Assembly (NCBI GenBank): GCA_000435715.1
Contig: FR882595.1
Location: 125,044-164,646 of the forward strand
DNA: 39,603 nucleotides
Direction of reading: 5' to 3'
From: Firmicutes bacterium CAG:145
GTDB taxonomy: Bacteria > Bacillota > Clostridia > Peptostreptococcales > Anaerovoracaceae
Shown: one piece after another, positions 16,846 to 25,752 of the stretch
Position numbering within the stretch: position 1 is the stretch's first letter
Layout: each line of letters opens with the position of its first letter
The notes under the pieces: model-generated
The model's input: only the letters and a program-made list of their open reading frames with translations
Databases searched by the model: none
Told to the model about the DNA's origin: nothing
Made by a program: the position numbers and the translations under genes

Positions 16846-18006
16846 ATGCTACAGATAGAGACTGAAATGGAAAAAGCGGCAGTCATAAAAGTCATCGGCG
16901 TGGGAGGCGGCGGATGCAATGCGGTAAACCGCATGGTGGAAGCAGGCCTTCAGGGCGTCGAGTTTATTGCCGTCAATACAGATAGACAAGCTTTGAACAG
17001 ATGTCTGGCAGAGACAAAGATACAGATAGGCGAAAAGCTGACCAGGGGGCTTGGCGCCGGAGCCAATCCGGAGGTCGGACAGCGTGCCGCAGAGGAGACT
17101 CTGGATGAGATATCTGCCATCATAGACGGCGCCGATATGATTTTCGTAACCGCAGGTATGGGAGGCGGAACGGGAACAGGCGCGGCTCCCATCATAGCCA
17201 AGACAGCGAGAGATATGGGTATACTCACAGTAGGCGTCGTAACAAAACCTTTCTCTTTTGAAGGCGCTAAGAGAAAAAAGCAGGCCGAACTGGGCATAGG
17301 CTTTTTGAAGAGATATGTAGATTCTCTGGTAGTAGTGCCCAATGATAAATTACTGCAAAACTGCGAAAAGAACACTTCAATGCTGGACGCCTTCCGCATG
17401 GCCGACGACGTGCTGAGACAGGGCGTGCAGGGCATCTCCGACCTGATATCCGACTTTGCCCTCATAAACGTAGACTTTGCCGACGTCAAGTCAGTAATGA
17501 CAGACAGAGGTATCGCCCATATGGGAACAGGTAAGGGTCACGGTGAGAACAGGGCTAAAGACGCGGTCAAGTCAGCCATAGAGAGCCCTATGTTGGAGAC
17601 TACTATAGAAGGCGCTAAAGCCATACTCCTCTATGTATCCGGCGGATATGACCTGGGGATGCTGGAGGTCAGCGAGATAGCGGGCATGGTTGAAGAACAG
17701 GCCGACAGAGACTGTATTCTGATCTTCGGAGCAGCCGTAAACGAAGAGATGGAAGATGAGATAGCCATCACGGTCATCGCTACCGGATTCGGAGAAGGCC
17801 TGGAAAAAGAAGAAGAACCTCAGCAGGCTCCTTCAAGAGGACTTTCTCAGGAAAATCCTAAAAAAGAAGAACCTAAGACGGTGGAAGAAGACGTAGTGTT
17901 CGGTCAGGTCGAGGGACTCGACGGAACGGAAAGGACGCTGCAGGACATTCTGAGCGATGAGGAAGAGGGGACTTCGAAGTTCGAGATTCCGGATTTTCTT
18001 AAATAG
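16846..18006 (+). CDS. ftsZ: Cell division GTPase FtsZ
   Basis: FtsZ is the tubulin-like GTPase that forms the division ring. The 386-residue protein has VIGVGGGGCNAVNRM at the N-terminus, the tubulin signature GGGTGTG (106-112) and NVDFADVKSVM. An acidic linker (about 320-375) ends in the conserved C-terminal peptide FEIPDFLK, which binds membrane tethers. No ftsA is present in the cluster, so another tether (for example SepF) is expected elsewhere. AGGAGGAAGG precedes the ATG. A TACAAT box at 16802-16807 may belong to a separate promoter, but the -35 is weak. A hairpin follows the gene. Confidence 0.97.
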   Translation: MLQIETEMEKAAVIKVIGVGGGGCNAVNRMVEAGLQGVEFIAVNTDRQALNRCLAETKIQIGEKLTRGLGAGANPEVGQRAAEETLDEISAIIDGADMIFVTAGMGGGTGTGAAPIIAKTARDMGILTVGVVTKPFSFEGAKRKKQAELGIGFLKRYVDSLVVVPNDKLLQNCEKNTSMLDAFRMADDVLRQGVQGISDLISDFALINVDFADVKSVMTDRGIAHMGTGKGHGENRAKDAVKSAIESPMLETTIEGAKAILLYVSGGYDLGMLEVSEIAGMVEEQADRDCILIFGAAVNEEMEDEIAITVIATGFGEGLEKEEEPQQAPSRGLSQENPKKEEPKTVEEDVVFGQVEGLDGTERTLQDILSDEEEGTSKFEIPDFLK

Positions 18007-18017
18007 AAGATATGAAT

Positions 18018-18040
18018 GAGCCGGTTGAAACCGGCTCTTG
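18018..18040 (+). terminator. Hairpin after ftsZ, probable end of the dcw transcript
   Basis: GAGCCGG (18018-18024) pairs with CCGGCTC (18031-18037) around a six-base loop. The stem extends by T:A pairs into the loop. The tail TTGTAATAAA is only moderately U-rich, so termination may be partial. Confidence 0.6.
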
Positions 18041-18098
18041 TAATAAAACACCTTCGGGCGAGTTTGTTAAGAGGCCGCAGGAGCGGGGTGAAGGGCTT

Positions 18099-18124
18099 CC
18101 ATGAAAAGATTTTCATGGAGGGAG
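18099..18124 (+). promoter_or_regulatory. Hairpin touching the ribosome binding site of the TrmH-family gene
   Basis: CCATGAAAA (18099-18107) and TTTTCATGG (18110-18118) form a perfect inverted repeat with almost no loop. The GG at its 3' end is the first part of the GGAGGGAG ribosome binding site for the ATG at 18132. It may tune translation. No known riboswitch is recognised in the 125-base leader. Confidence 0.4.
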
Positions 18125-18131
18125 ATATAAA

Positions 18132-18935
18132 ATGATTGAAATAACGTCTAAGAACAATCAGGTCTATAAGCTTTTTCAAAAGCTGCAGACTAAAAAATAC
18201 AGAGACAAACAGGAATTGTATCTCATCGAAGGGGAAAACCTCATCCAGGAGGCCCTTTCTGAGGGAGCGATCATACAAAAAACGGTTATAAGCCGAAGCT
18301 GCGCCCACCGTCTCAAAGACACGGCGGAGAAGCTTAACGGCGACGTTTTTGTCGCAGAAGACAGCTTGTTTAAGAATATAGCGCAGACCAAGACCAGTCA
18401 GGGCGTCATCGCCGCTGTCAGAAGGCCTGTCGTCTCCCCGGAGGATATTGTCGGAAGCGGCGGCCCGGGGAATTTTGTGGTTTTAGACAGGCTTCAGGAT
18501 CCGGGCAATATAGGAACGATAATACGCACTGCCGACGCAGCCGGATATGATTTAGTGATAGCTGTCAAAGGGACTGCCGACGTGTTCTCTCCCAAGACCG
18601 TGAGAGCCGCCGCAGGTTCTTTGTTCAGGATACCCGTCCTGTTTGTGGATACAGAAGAGGAGCTGCTGCGATTTACTAGGGCTGCCGGCAAGAAGCTTAC
18701 GGCCGCAAGCCCTTCCGGCAGCCGATATTACTATGAGGAAGATCTGAGCCGCGATATAGCTCTGATAGTGGGCAACGAAGGAAACGGCGTCAGCCGGAGC
18801 CTCATGGAAAAAGCAGATATGAAGATCAGGATCCCTATGAGCGGGACCATAGAATCGCTGAACGCCTCCGTGGCGGCGGCCATACTCATGTATGAGACCG
18901 TCAGGGCAAAGGGCAAAAGCAAAATAGATATGTAA
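18132..18935 (+). CDS. TrmH/SpoU-family RNA 2'-O-methyltransferase (YsgA-like)
   Basis: These enzymes methylate ribose 2'-OH in rRNA or tRNA with S-adenosylmethionine, using a knotted SPOUT fold. The 267-residue protein has an N-terminal L30e-like RNA-binding domain (about 1-95). The catalytic domain shows all three motifs: DPGNIGTIIRTADAAG (about 123-138), IVGNEGNGVS and IPMSGTIESLNASVAAAILMYE. It lies directly before pheS, the place held by ysgA in Bacillus, where the substrate is poorly defined. A 23S rRNA target (RlmB-like) is possible, but the sequence does not decide it. Confidence 0.9.
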   Translation: MIEITSKNNQVYKLFQKLQTKKYRDKQELYLIEGENLIQEALSEGAIIQKTVISRSCAHRLKDTAEKLNGDVFVAEDSLFKNIAQTKTSQGVIAAVRRPVVSPEDIVGSGGPGNFVVLDRLQDPGNIGTIIRTADAAGYDLVIAVKGTADVFSPKTVRAAAGSLFRIPVLFVDTEEELLRFTRAAGKKLTAASPSGSRYYYEEDLSRDIALIVGNEGNGVSRSLMEKADMKIRIPMSGTIESLNASVAAAILMYETVRAKGKSKIDM

Positions 18936-18960
18936 ATAATTCACATCGAGAGGTTTAAAA

Positions 18961-19983
18961 ATGCAACAGAAATTGAAGACTATTCTTGAAGAGTCAAAGA
19001 GAGAACTTGAAAAAGCGACTTCGCTGCAAGAAGCAGAAGAGACCAGAATCAAGGTTCTGGGCAAAAAGGGAGCGCTTACGGAAATATTGAGATCCATGGG
19101 CGGACTGGCCCCGGAGGAGAGAAAGGAGCTGGGGCAGGCGGCCAACAAAGTAAGGGCGGAAGTCGAAAAGCTGCTGGCCGAAACCGTAAACAGCCTTAAA
19201 GAAAAGGCGAAGGAAGCCGGCTTCAAGGCTGAGACCATAGACGTTACGGAACCGGGCAAGAGATACGAGCTGGGAACCAAGCACCCTATAACCATTACCA
19301 TGGAAGAAATATCAAAGATATTCAAATCCATGGGATTTTCCCTTACAGAGGGACCGGAGGTAGAGACGGTTTTCAACAACTTTGACGCCCTCAACGCAGG
19401 GCCTTACCATCCGTCGAGAGACTGGACGGACACCTTCTACATAAACGACGACGTGCTGCTGAGGACTCAGACCTCGCCTGTACAGGTGAGGACGTTGATG
19501 AAGCAGAAGCCTCCTATCAGAGTATTTGCTCCGGGAAGATGCTTCCGCTGCGATACTCCCGACGCCACCCATTCGCCGATGTTCCATCAGGTAGAAGGAC
19601 TGGTGGTAGACGAGGGAATAACCATGGCGGACCTTAAGGGAGTCTTGGACAGCTTTGCAAAGCAGATGTTCGGCTCCGAGACAATAACCAAGTTCAGGCC
19701 TCACCACTTCCCGTTCACCGAACCGTCGGCAGAGATGGACGTATCCTGCTTCAAGTGCGGAGGAAAGGGCTGCAGAGTATGCAAGGGAAGCGGCTGGATA
19801 GAAATACTGGGCTGCGGCATGGTTCACCCTAACGTGCTTAAGGTAGGCGGAGTGGACACCGAAAAGTATACGGGCTTCGCTTTCGGCATGGGTGTGGAGA
19901 GAATCGCAATGCTCAAATACGGAATAGACGACATAAGACTGCTCTATGAGAACGACATGCGTTTCATCGAGCAATTCAAATAA
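18961..19983 (+). CDS. pheS: Phenylalanyl-tRNA synthetase alpha subunit
   Basis: PheS is the catalytic subunit of the (alpha-beta)2 enzyme that charges tRNA-Phe. The 340-residue product has an N-terminal coiled-coil arm (about 1-85) that contacts tRNA. The class II catalytic core follows: motif 2 region FAPGRCFRCDTPDATHSPMFHQ, FRPHHFPFTEPSAE and motif 3 GMGVERIAMLKYGIDDIR. A CFKCGGKGCRVC segment is the usual loop of bacterial PheS. GAGAGG precedes the ATG. The 25-base gap to the upstream gene leaves no room for a T-box leader, unlike in many Firmicutes. Confidence 0.97.
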   Translation: MQQKLKTILEESKRELEKATSLQEAEETRIKVLGKKGALTEILRSMGGLAPEERKELGQAANKVRAEVEKLLAETVNSLKEKAKEAGFKAETIDVTEPGKRYELGTKHPITITMEEISKIFKSMGFSLTEGPEVETVFNNFDALNAGPYHPSRDWTDTFYINDDVLLRTQTSPVQVRTLMKQKPPIRVFAPGRCFRCDTPDATHSPMFHQVEGLVVDEGITMADLKGVLDSFAKQMFGSETITKFRPHHFPFTEPSAEMDVSCFKCGGKGCRVCKGSGWIEILGCGMVHPNVLKVGGVDTEKYTGFAFGMGVERIAMLKYGIDDIRLLYENDMRFIEQFK

Positions 19984-19996
19984 GGAGGTGCCTGAT

Positions 19997-22459
19997 ATGA
20001 TAGTTTCATTGGAATGGCTGAAAGATTATACAGATATAAAAGCAGACCCGCAGGAATTCTGCGACAGAATGATAATGTCGGGCTCAAACCTTGAGACCAT
20101 GGAAAATGTCGGAAGAGACATGGAAAAAGTAGTGGTCGGTAAGATAGTTAAGATAGAAAAGCACCCCGACGCCGATAAGCTGGTGGTATGCCGCCTCGAC
20201 GTAGGGCAGGAGGAACCGGTGCAGATAGTGACGGGAGCGACCAACGTCTTCGAAGGGGCTTACGTGCCGGTGGCTCTTTCCGGAAGCAGGATTCCGGGAC
20301 CTCTCCACGGACAGCCGAAAAAAGAAGGCGGAGTAAAGATAGAAGCAGGCAAACTGAGAGGAGTAAAATCCGATGGAATGTTGTGCTCTTTCGGTGAACT
20401 TGGCTTTACAGATAAGGTAGTGCCGGTAAATCAGAGAGACGGCATATGGATACTGGGCGGCGAATATCCGGTGGGAGCCGACTTTGCGGAGGCGCTGGAG
20501 TTGAAGGACTCGGTAATAGACTTTGAGATTACTCCCAACAGACCGGACTGCCTTTCCATGGTGGGAATGGCCAGAGAAGCCGCTGCAACCTTCGGGGAAA
20601 AAGTAAAACATCCTGAAACCAATTGCAAGGCCGAAGAGGGCCAGGCTTCGGATTATGTCAGCGTAGAGATAAAATCGGACCTCTGCAAGCGCTATGTGGC
20701 GAGAATAGTCAAAGACGTTAAAGTCGGCGATTCTCCGTGGTGGCTCCAGAGAAGACTAATACATGCAGGCATGAGACCTATCAACAATATCGTAGACGTG
20801 ACAAACTTCGTAATGCTGGAATACGGCCAGCCTATTCACGCCTTCGACATAAACAGCGTAGAGGGCAGAAGAATAGTAGTGGATACAGCCGAGGACGGAG
20901 AAAAGTTCACCACCCTCGATGGAACGGAGAGGACTCTTGACGACAAGATGCTGATGATTCACGACGCCGAAAAGTCCATCGCCGTTGCCGGCGTAATGGG
21001 AGGACTCAACTCGGAAATAGAAAACGACACCCGGACCATCATCGTAGAGTCGGCTAATTTCCTCGGAAACAGCGTGAGGACTACTGCCAAGAGGCTGGGA
21101 CTGAGAACAGAGGCCTCCTCGAGATACGAAAAGGGAATCGACCCTAACCTGTGCCGGGACGCGGCAGACAGAGTTTGCTACCTGATAGAGCTGATAGGAG
21201 CGGGAACCGTGGTAGGCGGAAGAGTGGACGTATATCCGACTCCGGAAGAACCGAGAACGGTAAGAGGCAGAGTCAGCAGAATCAACAAGGTTCTCGGCAT
21301 AGAGATTTCGAGAGAACAGATGGTATCCTATTTCGAGAGTCTGGAAATGCAGGTTGCCGGCAACGGAGACGACATGTATGTAACTCCTCCTACGGTGAGA
21401 CAGGACATAGAGATGGAGGAAGACCTGATAGAAGAGGTGGCAAGACTCTATGGATACGACAAGCTGCCTGTAACCATACCTAAGGGTAACAACGAAGCTT
21501 CCCAGTCCTATGAGAGAGACGTAAAAGACCTTGCAAGAGACACCATGTGCGCTCTGGGGGCCAACGAGATACAGACCTATTCCTTCGTCAGCCCTAAGGG
21601 AGTGGATAACATAAGAATAGACGAGGACTCATGGGAACGAGCCTTCGTAAGGATACTCAATCCGCTGGGAGAAGACACTTCCGTAATGAGAACGGTTCTG
21701 ACTCCGGCCATGCTGGAGGTGATGGGCCGCAACTACTCGAGAAACAGAGAAGCTGTGAGAGCCTTCGAGATAGGCAACACATTCATGGTAAACCTGCTGG
21801 ACGAGAAAGAGCTTCCTACGGAAAGCGACGCCATGTCCATCGGCTTCTACGGACCTGAAGAAGACTTCTTCACCCTTAAGGGAGCCGTAGAAGAGCTGCT
21901 GCTGAAGCTGGGAATACGTGATCTGGAATTCATTCCGGAGAAAGAGTACGGCACTTACCACCCGGGAAGATGCGCCCGCATTGCGACAAAAGAGATGCAT
22001 TACGGACCGGAGGGACCGGAGGAAGAGCTGGTAGAACTGGGAATAATGGGAGAAGTACATCCGGATGTGGCAGAAAAGTACGGTATAGGAACACGCTGTT
22101 ATGCTGCGGAGCTGATGATGGGTGTCGTCACCGAGATGGCAAATCTGGAGAAGGCGTACAGCCCGCTTCCTAAATATCCGGCGACATCAAGAGACATAGC
22201 CTTGGTAGTTGACGAGTCCATGGCAGTAGGCGATATAGAGAAAGTTATAGCCTCAGCAGGAGGAAAAATTCTGAAGAACATTAAACTTTTCGACGTCTAC
22301 AGAGGACCTCAGGTAGGAGAGAACAAGAAGAGCGTAGCTTTCGCCCTGACTTACAGACACGATGACAGGACTCTCACGGATGAAGAAGTGAGTAAGCTCC
22401 ACGGCGAGATTCTGAACGCTCTAAAAGAAAAATTAGATGTGACTCTCAGAGACATTTAA
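19997..22459 (+). CDS. pheT: Phenylalanyl-tRNA synthetase beta subunit
   Basis: PheT carries the tRNA-binding and editing domains of phenylalanyl-tRNA synthetase. The 820-residue protein shows the N-terminal MIVSLEWLKDY, an OB-fold tRNA-binding domain (about 40-150, GKIVKIEKHPDADKL) and the B3/B4 editing domain (about 210-400). The B5 domain and the catalytic-like core (EEDLIEEVARLYGYDKLP) come next. The C-terminal anticodon-binding ferredoxin-like domain starts at YSPLPKYPATSRDIALVVDE. ATG 19997 has TAAGGAGGTG upstream. The gene follows pheS by 13 bases. Confidence 0.97.
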   Translation: MIVSLEWLKDYTDIKADPQEFCDRMIMSGSNLETMENVGRDMEKVVVGKIVKIEKHPDADKLVVCRLDVGQEEPVQIVTGATNVFEGAYVPVALSGSRIPGPLHGQPKKEGGVKIEAGKLRGVKSDGMLCSFGELGFTDKVVPVNQRDGIWILGGEYPVGADFAEALELKDSVIDFEITPNRPDCLSMVGMAREAAATFGEKVKHPETNCKAEEGQASDYVSVEIKSDLCKRYVARIVKDVKVGDSPWWLQRRLIHAGMRPINNIVDVTNFVMLEYGQPIHAFDINSVEGRRIVVDTAEDGEKFTTLDGTERTLDDKMLMIHDAEKSIAVAGVMGGLNSEIENDTRTIIVESANFLGNSVRTTAKRLGLRTEASSRYEKGIDPNLCRDAADRVCYLIELIGAGTVVGGRVDVYPTPEEPRTVRGRVSRINKVLGIEISREQMVSYFESLEMQVAGNGDDMYVTPPTVRQDIEMEEDLIEEVARLYGYDKLPVTIPKGNNEASQSYERDVKDLARDTMCALGANEIQTYSFVSPKGVDNIRIDEDSWERAFVRILNPLGEDTSVMRTVLTPAMLEVMGRNYSRNREAVRAFEIGNTFMVNLLDEKELPTESDAMSIGFYGPEEDFFTLKGAVEELLLKLGIRDLEFIPEKEYGTYHPGRCARIATKEMHYGPEGPEEELVELGIMGEVHPDVAEKYGIGTRCYAAELMMGVVTEMANLEKAYSPLPKYPATSRDIALVVDESMAVGDIEKVIASAGGKILKNIKLFDVYRGPQVGENKKSVAFALTYRHDDRTLTDEEVSKLHGEILNALKEKLDVTLRDI

Positions 22460-22469
22460 GGAGATTGAT

Positions 22470-22943
22470 ATGGAAAGCAACAAGGTAAAGGTAAGGATCT
22501 ACGGCCAGGAATACACTATAGCCGGTGAGAAGGACGAAGAATCCATAAAGAGAATCGCATCTCATGTAAATGAGAAGATGAGAGAACTGGGACGCAGTTT
22601 TTCCAGCAACGGTCAGGGGACCCTTGCCGTACTGACGGCTATAAACCTTGCCGACGAGTATTTCGATATAGAATCTGAGAATCGAAAGCTGAGAGAGGAG
22701 AATGAAAAGCTGAAGGAAGAGACCCAGCACTATCTGAAACTCTGGGAAGAAGCCAAGAAGAATTTCGTCTCGTATAAAGAAGCGGCAGCTAAAGCCGCAG
22801 AAGAAAAAAAGGCAGAAGAAGACAGATATAGCGAACTGGAGAAACGATGCAGTGAATTTGAAAGCTCTTTCTTCGATTTGCAGATGGAGAACCTGCAGCT
22901 GAAGAGAGAACTGGAGGAATATAAGAGAAACAATGAAGGCTAA
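22470..22943 (+). CDS. zapA: ZapA-like cell division protein with long coiled coil
   Basis: ZapA crosslinks FtsZ filaments. Residues 1-65 match the ZapA head (NKVKVRIYGQEYTIAGEKDEE, then a helix ending in TAINLADEYFDIE). The remaining 90 residues form an extended, highly charged coiled coil. At 157 residues it is longer than typical ZapA (about 85-110). It lies between pheT and mutS2, as in Bacillus. It overlaps the mutS2 start by 11 bases. AAGGAG precedes the ATG by 6-7 bases. Confidence 0.9.
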   Translation: MESNKVKVRIYGQEYTIAGEKDEESIKRIASHVNEKMRELGRSFSSNGQGTLAVLTAINLADEYFDIESENRKLREENEKLKEETQHYLKLWEEAKKNFVSYKEAAAKAAEEKKAEEDRYSELEKRCSEFESSFFDLQMENLQLKRELEEYKRNNEG

Positions 22944-25308
22944 GGCACTTACTACTCTTGAATACGACAAGATATTAGACTTACTCAAAGAACAGGCGGC
23001 GTCTCAGCCGGCAAAGGAACGCCTCTCAAAGCTTTCGCCCATGACAGATATGGGCGATGTGAGAGACGCTCTGGCCGAGACTGACGAAGCAGTCTCTGTT
23101 ATAGTACGCAAGGGTGTCCCGCCTTTAGGACAGATCTACAATATAGAGGATCATCTTCACTTTGCGAGAAAAGGAGGAAGCCTCACCATGAGGCAGCTCC
23201 TCCAGGTTCTCTATAATTTAAAAGTGGCGGCTAATGTCATAACCTTTTTGAAGAGTGACCTGCCGCCTCTTCCCGTATTAGACGGTATAAGAGAAGTGCT
23301 GACGACTTTCCCGAGGCTGGCGGAAAACATCGACAGATGTATAATTTCCGAGGACGAGATGGCGGACAACGCCTCGCCTAAGCTGAAGGACATAAGGCGC
23401 AGCATAACGAGACAAAACGATTCGATAAAGAACAGGCTCAACAACATACTGAACTCCGCCGACAACAAGACTTATCTGCAAGACGCCATAGTGACCATAA
23501 GAGACGGCAGGTACGTGGTGCCGGTCAAGGCAGAGCACAGGGGAAGATTCCCCGGCATAGTTCACGACCAGTCTTCCACAGGAGCCACCATATTCATAGA
23601 GCCGCAGGTGATAGTCAACTTGAACAACGAGCTCAGGGAGCTGGAGCTGGCCGAGCAGGCGGAGATAGAGAGAATACTGGCCGAGCTTTCCTCGGCGGTA
23701 GCAGAGCATTTTCATCCCATCATGAACAACCAGAAACTGCTTATAACCTTGGATGTGATATTCGCCAAGGGAAAGCTTTCGGTCAGGATGAAGGGAGAAA
23801 GCCCGGAGGTGGCCGACGGGGGAGAGCTGGTTCTGAAGCAGGCCCGCCACCCGCTGATAGACGCTAAAAAGGCCGTTCCCATAGACGTGTCCGTAGGCGG
23901 CGACTATACTACCCTCGTAGTAACAGGGCCCAATACGGGAGGAAAGACCGTAACCCTCAAGACAGTCGGACTGCTGACGGTGATGGCTCAGAGCGGCCTG
24001 CACATTCCGGCCTCGGGAACCAGCAGAATACCGGTCTTTGAAGAGGTGTTCGCGGACATAGGAGACGAACAGAGCATAGAGCAGAGCCTAAGCACCTTTT
24101 CTTCTCACATGAAGAACATCGTCTCCATATTGAAAGAGGCCGACGACAAGTCGCTGGTGCTTCTGGACGAACTGGGAGCAGGCACAGACCCTACCGAGGG
24201 AGCCGCGCTGGCAATTTCGGTGTTGGAGAACCTGAAATCATGGGGAGCCTACACCATAGCGACCACCCATTACAACGAACTGAAAAAATACGCCCTTTCC
24301 ACAGAGGGCGTCGAAAACGGATCCATGGAATTCGACGTGGCTACACTGAGCCCTACTTACAGACTGCTGACAGGCATCCCGGGAAAATCCAACGCCTTCG
24401 AGATAGCCAGAAAGCTGGGGCTTTCGGAGTCGCTGATAGAAAGAGCGCAGCAGCTTCTGGAGCGAGGCGACATAGAATTCGAGGACGTGATAGATACTAT
24501 AGAGAGAGACAGAAAAAAGGCCGAAGAGGCCAGAGAAGAGGCAGCACGCATTTCTGCCGCCGTGCGAAAGCAGCAGGAGGAGATGAACAAGCGTGAGGAA
24601 GCCCTGAAAGCTAAGGAAGACCAAGTCCTGAGAAAAGCCAAGGAAGAAGCTCGAGACATATTGAAGGAGGCCAAGGAGATAGCCTCGGATGTCAGCAAGG
24701 AGCTGAGAGAGCTGAACAAGCTGGACAGCATGGGCGAGAGAAACAGGCAGTTCGACAGGAACAGGACGCGCCTTAGAGAAGCCGAGGGACGGGTTGCCGA
24801 AAAGCTGGTCAAGCGAGTCAACCAAAGCCCCGTCAACGCTTCAAAGCTCAGCGTAGGAGACAGGGTAAAGGTGCTGACTTTGGATCAGGTGGGAGAAATA
24901 TTGACTCTGCCGGACGAAAAGGGCGACTTGCAGGTGAAGATAGGCATAATGAAAGCCAACATCAACGTAGAGGACCTGATGTTCATGGAGGAGGACCAAA
25001 ATTCCAAGAACTCCGGAAAGAGCGGCAGATACGGACAGCTCTACAAATCCAAGGCCCAGTCCGTTTCCATGTCGATAAACTTGCAGGGCAAGAATCTGGA
25101 AGACGCCATAATGGATATGGACAAATATCTGGACGACGCGTACATCGCCGGTCTCAAAGAGGTGACTGTAATCCACGGCCGCGGAGAGGGGATCCTCAAA
25201 GAGGGCCTCAGAAAAGTGCTGAGAAAGCACAAGCTGGCGGCTTCATACAGAAAGGGAAAGTACGACGAGGGCGGAGACGGCGTCACCATCGTAACTTTAA
25301 AGGAGTAA
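22933..25308 (+). CDS. mutS2: Endonuclease/ATPase MutS2 with Smr domain
   Basis: MutS2 is a MutS-family ATPase that acts on branched DNA and, in some Firmicutes, on collided ribosomes. The 791-residue protein lacks the mismatch-recognition domain. It has the lever/core region (about 1-300), Walker A GPNTGGKT (332-339) and Walker B LVLLDELGAGTDP. A long charged coiled coil (about 515-620) and a C-terminal Smr domain with VTVIHGRGEGILKEGLR follow. At the start of the Smr domain NLQGK replaces the common DLxG. The ATG overlaps the zapA 3' end, so translation is probably coupled. Confidence 0.96.
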   Translation: MKAKALTTLEYDKILDLLKEQAASQPAKERLSKLSPMTDMGDVRDALAETDEAVSVIVRKGVPPLGQIYNIEDHLHFARKGGSLTMRQLLQVLYNLKVAANVITFLKSDLPPLPVLDGIREVLTTFPRLAENIDRCIISEDEMADNASPKLKDIRRSITRQNDSIKNRLNNILNSADNKTYLQDAIVTIRDGRYVVPVKAEHRGRFPGIVHDQSSTGATIFIEPQVIVNLNNELRELELAEQAEIERILAELSSAVAEHFHPIMNNQKLLITLDVIFAKGKLSVRMKGESPEVADGGELVLKQARHPLIDAKKAVPIDVSVGGDYTTLVVTGPNTGGKTVTLKTVGLLTVMAQSGLHIPASGTSRIPVFEEVFADIGDEQSIEQSLSTFSSHMKNIVSILKEADDKSLVLLDELGAGTDPTEGAALAISVLENLKSWGAYTIATTHYNELKKYALSTEGVENGSMEFDVATLSPTYRLLTGIPGKSNAFEIARKLGLSESLIERAQQLLERGDIEFEDVIDTIERDRKKAEEAREEAARISAAVRKQQEEMNKREEALKAKEDQVLRKAKEEARDILKEAKEIASDVSKELRELNKLDSMGERNRQFDRNRTRLREAEGRVAEKLVKRVNQSPVNASKLSVGDRVKVLTLDQVGEILTLPDEKGDLQVKIGIMKANINVEDLMFMEEDQNSKNSGKSGRYGQLYKSKAQSVSMSINLQGKNLEDAIMDMDKYLDDAYIAGLKEVTVIHGRGEGILKEGLRKVLRKHKLAASYRKGKYDEGGDGVTIVTLKE

Positions 25309-25311
25309 GAG

Positions 25312-25752
25312 ATGTATATAGTAAGCGGGTGCCTCCTCGGACATAATTGTAAGTATAACGGCGGAAACAACAGGAACGACGGCGTGATGGAATTCTGCAA
25401 GAGTCACAGATACATAGCCGTTTGTCCCGAGAGGGCGGCCAACCTGCCTTGCCCCAGACCGCCTGCCGAGAAGGTGGGAAACAGAATATTGAGCAAGACG
25501 GGAGAAGACGTTACGGAAGCTTTCGTAAGAGGGGCGAGAATATCCATGAGCATGTGCAATGAGATGGCAAAAATATCGGGAGAAGAGATAGAAGGAGCCA
25601 TACTGAAAGCCAACAGCCCGTCCTGCGGCAGCGGAAAGATATACGATGGTACTTTTTCTGGAGTGCTGACGGAGGGAAGCGGAGTCTTTGCATCCATGCT
25701 GGCGGCACAAGGTATAGAAGTCATTACTGAGAAGGAGAAGATAAAATGGTAA
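25312..25752 (+). CDS. DUF523 family protein
   Basis: The 146-residue protein matches the DUF523 family: SGCLLGHNCKYNGGNN at the start, VCPE with LPCPRPPAE in the middle and KANSPSCGSGKIYDG near residues 99-113. The conserved cysteines (SGCLLG, NCKY, CPE, SCGSG) suggest a metal or Fe-S site, but the biochemical role is unknown. Translation starts three bases after the mutS2 stop. The 3' end overlaps the argS start by seven bases, so it is part of the same transcript. Confidence 0.88.
   Translation: MYIVSGCLLGHNCKYNGGNNRNDGVMEFCKSHRYIAVCPERAANLPCPRPPAEKVGNRILSKTGEDVTEAFVRGARISMSMCNEMAKISGEEIEGAILKANSPSCGSGKIYDGTFSGVLTEGSGVFASMLAAQGIEVITEKEKIKW

Noticed and set aside
18936..18960. T-box leader for pheS
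   Set aside because: Only 25 bases separate the TrmH-family stop and the pheS start, too few for a T-box.
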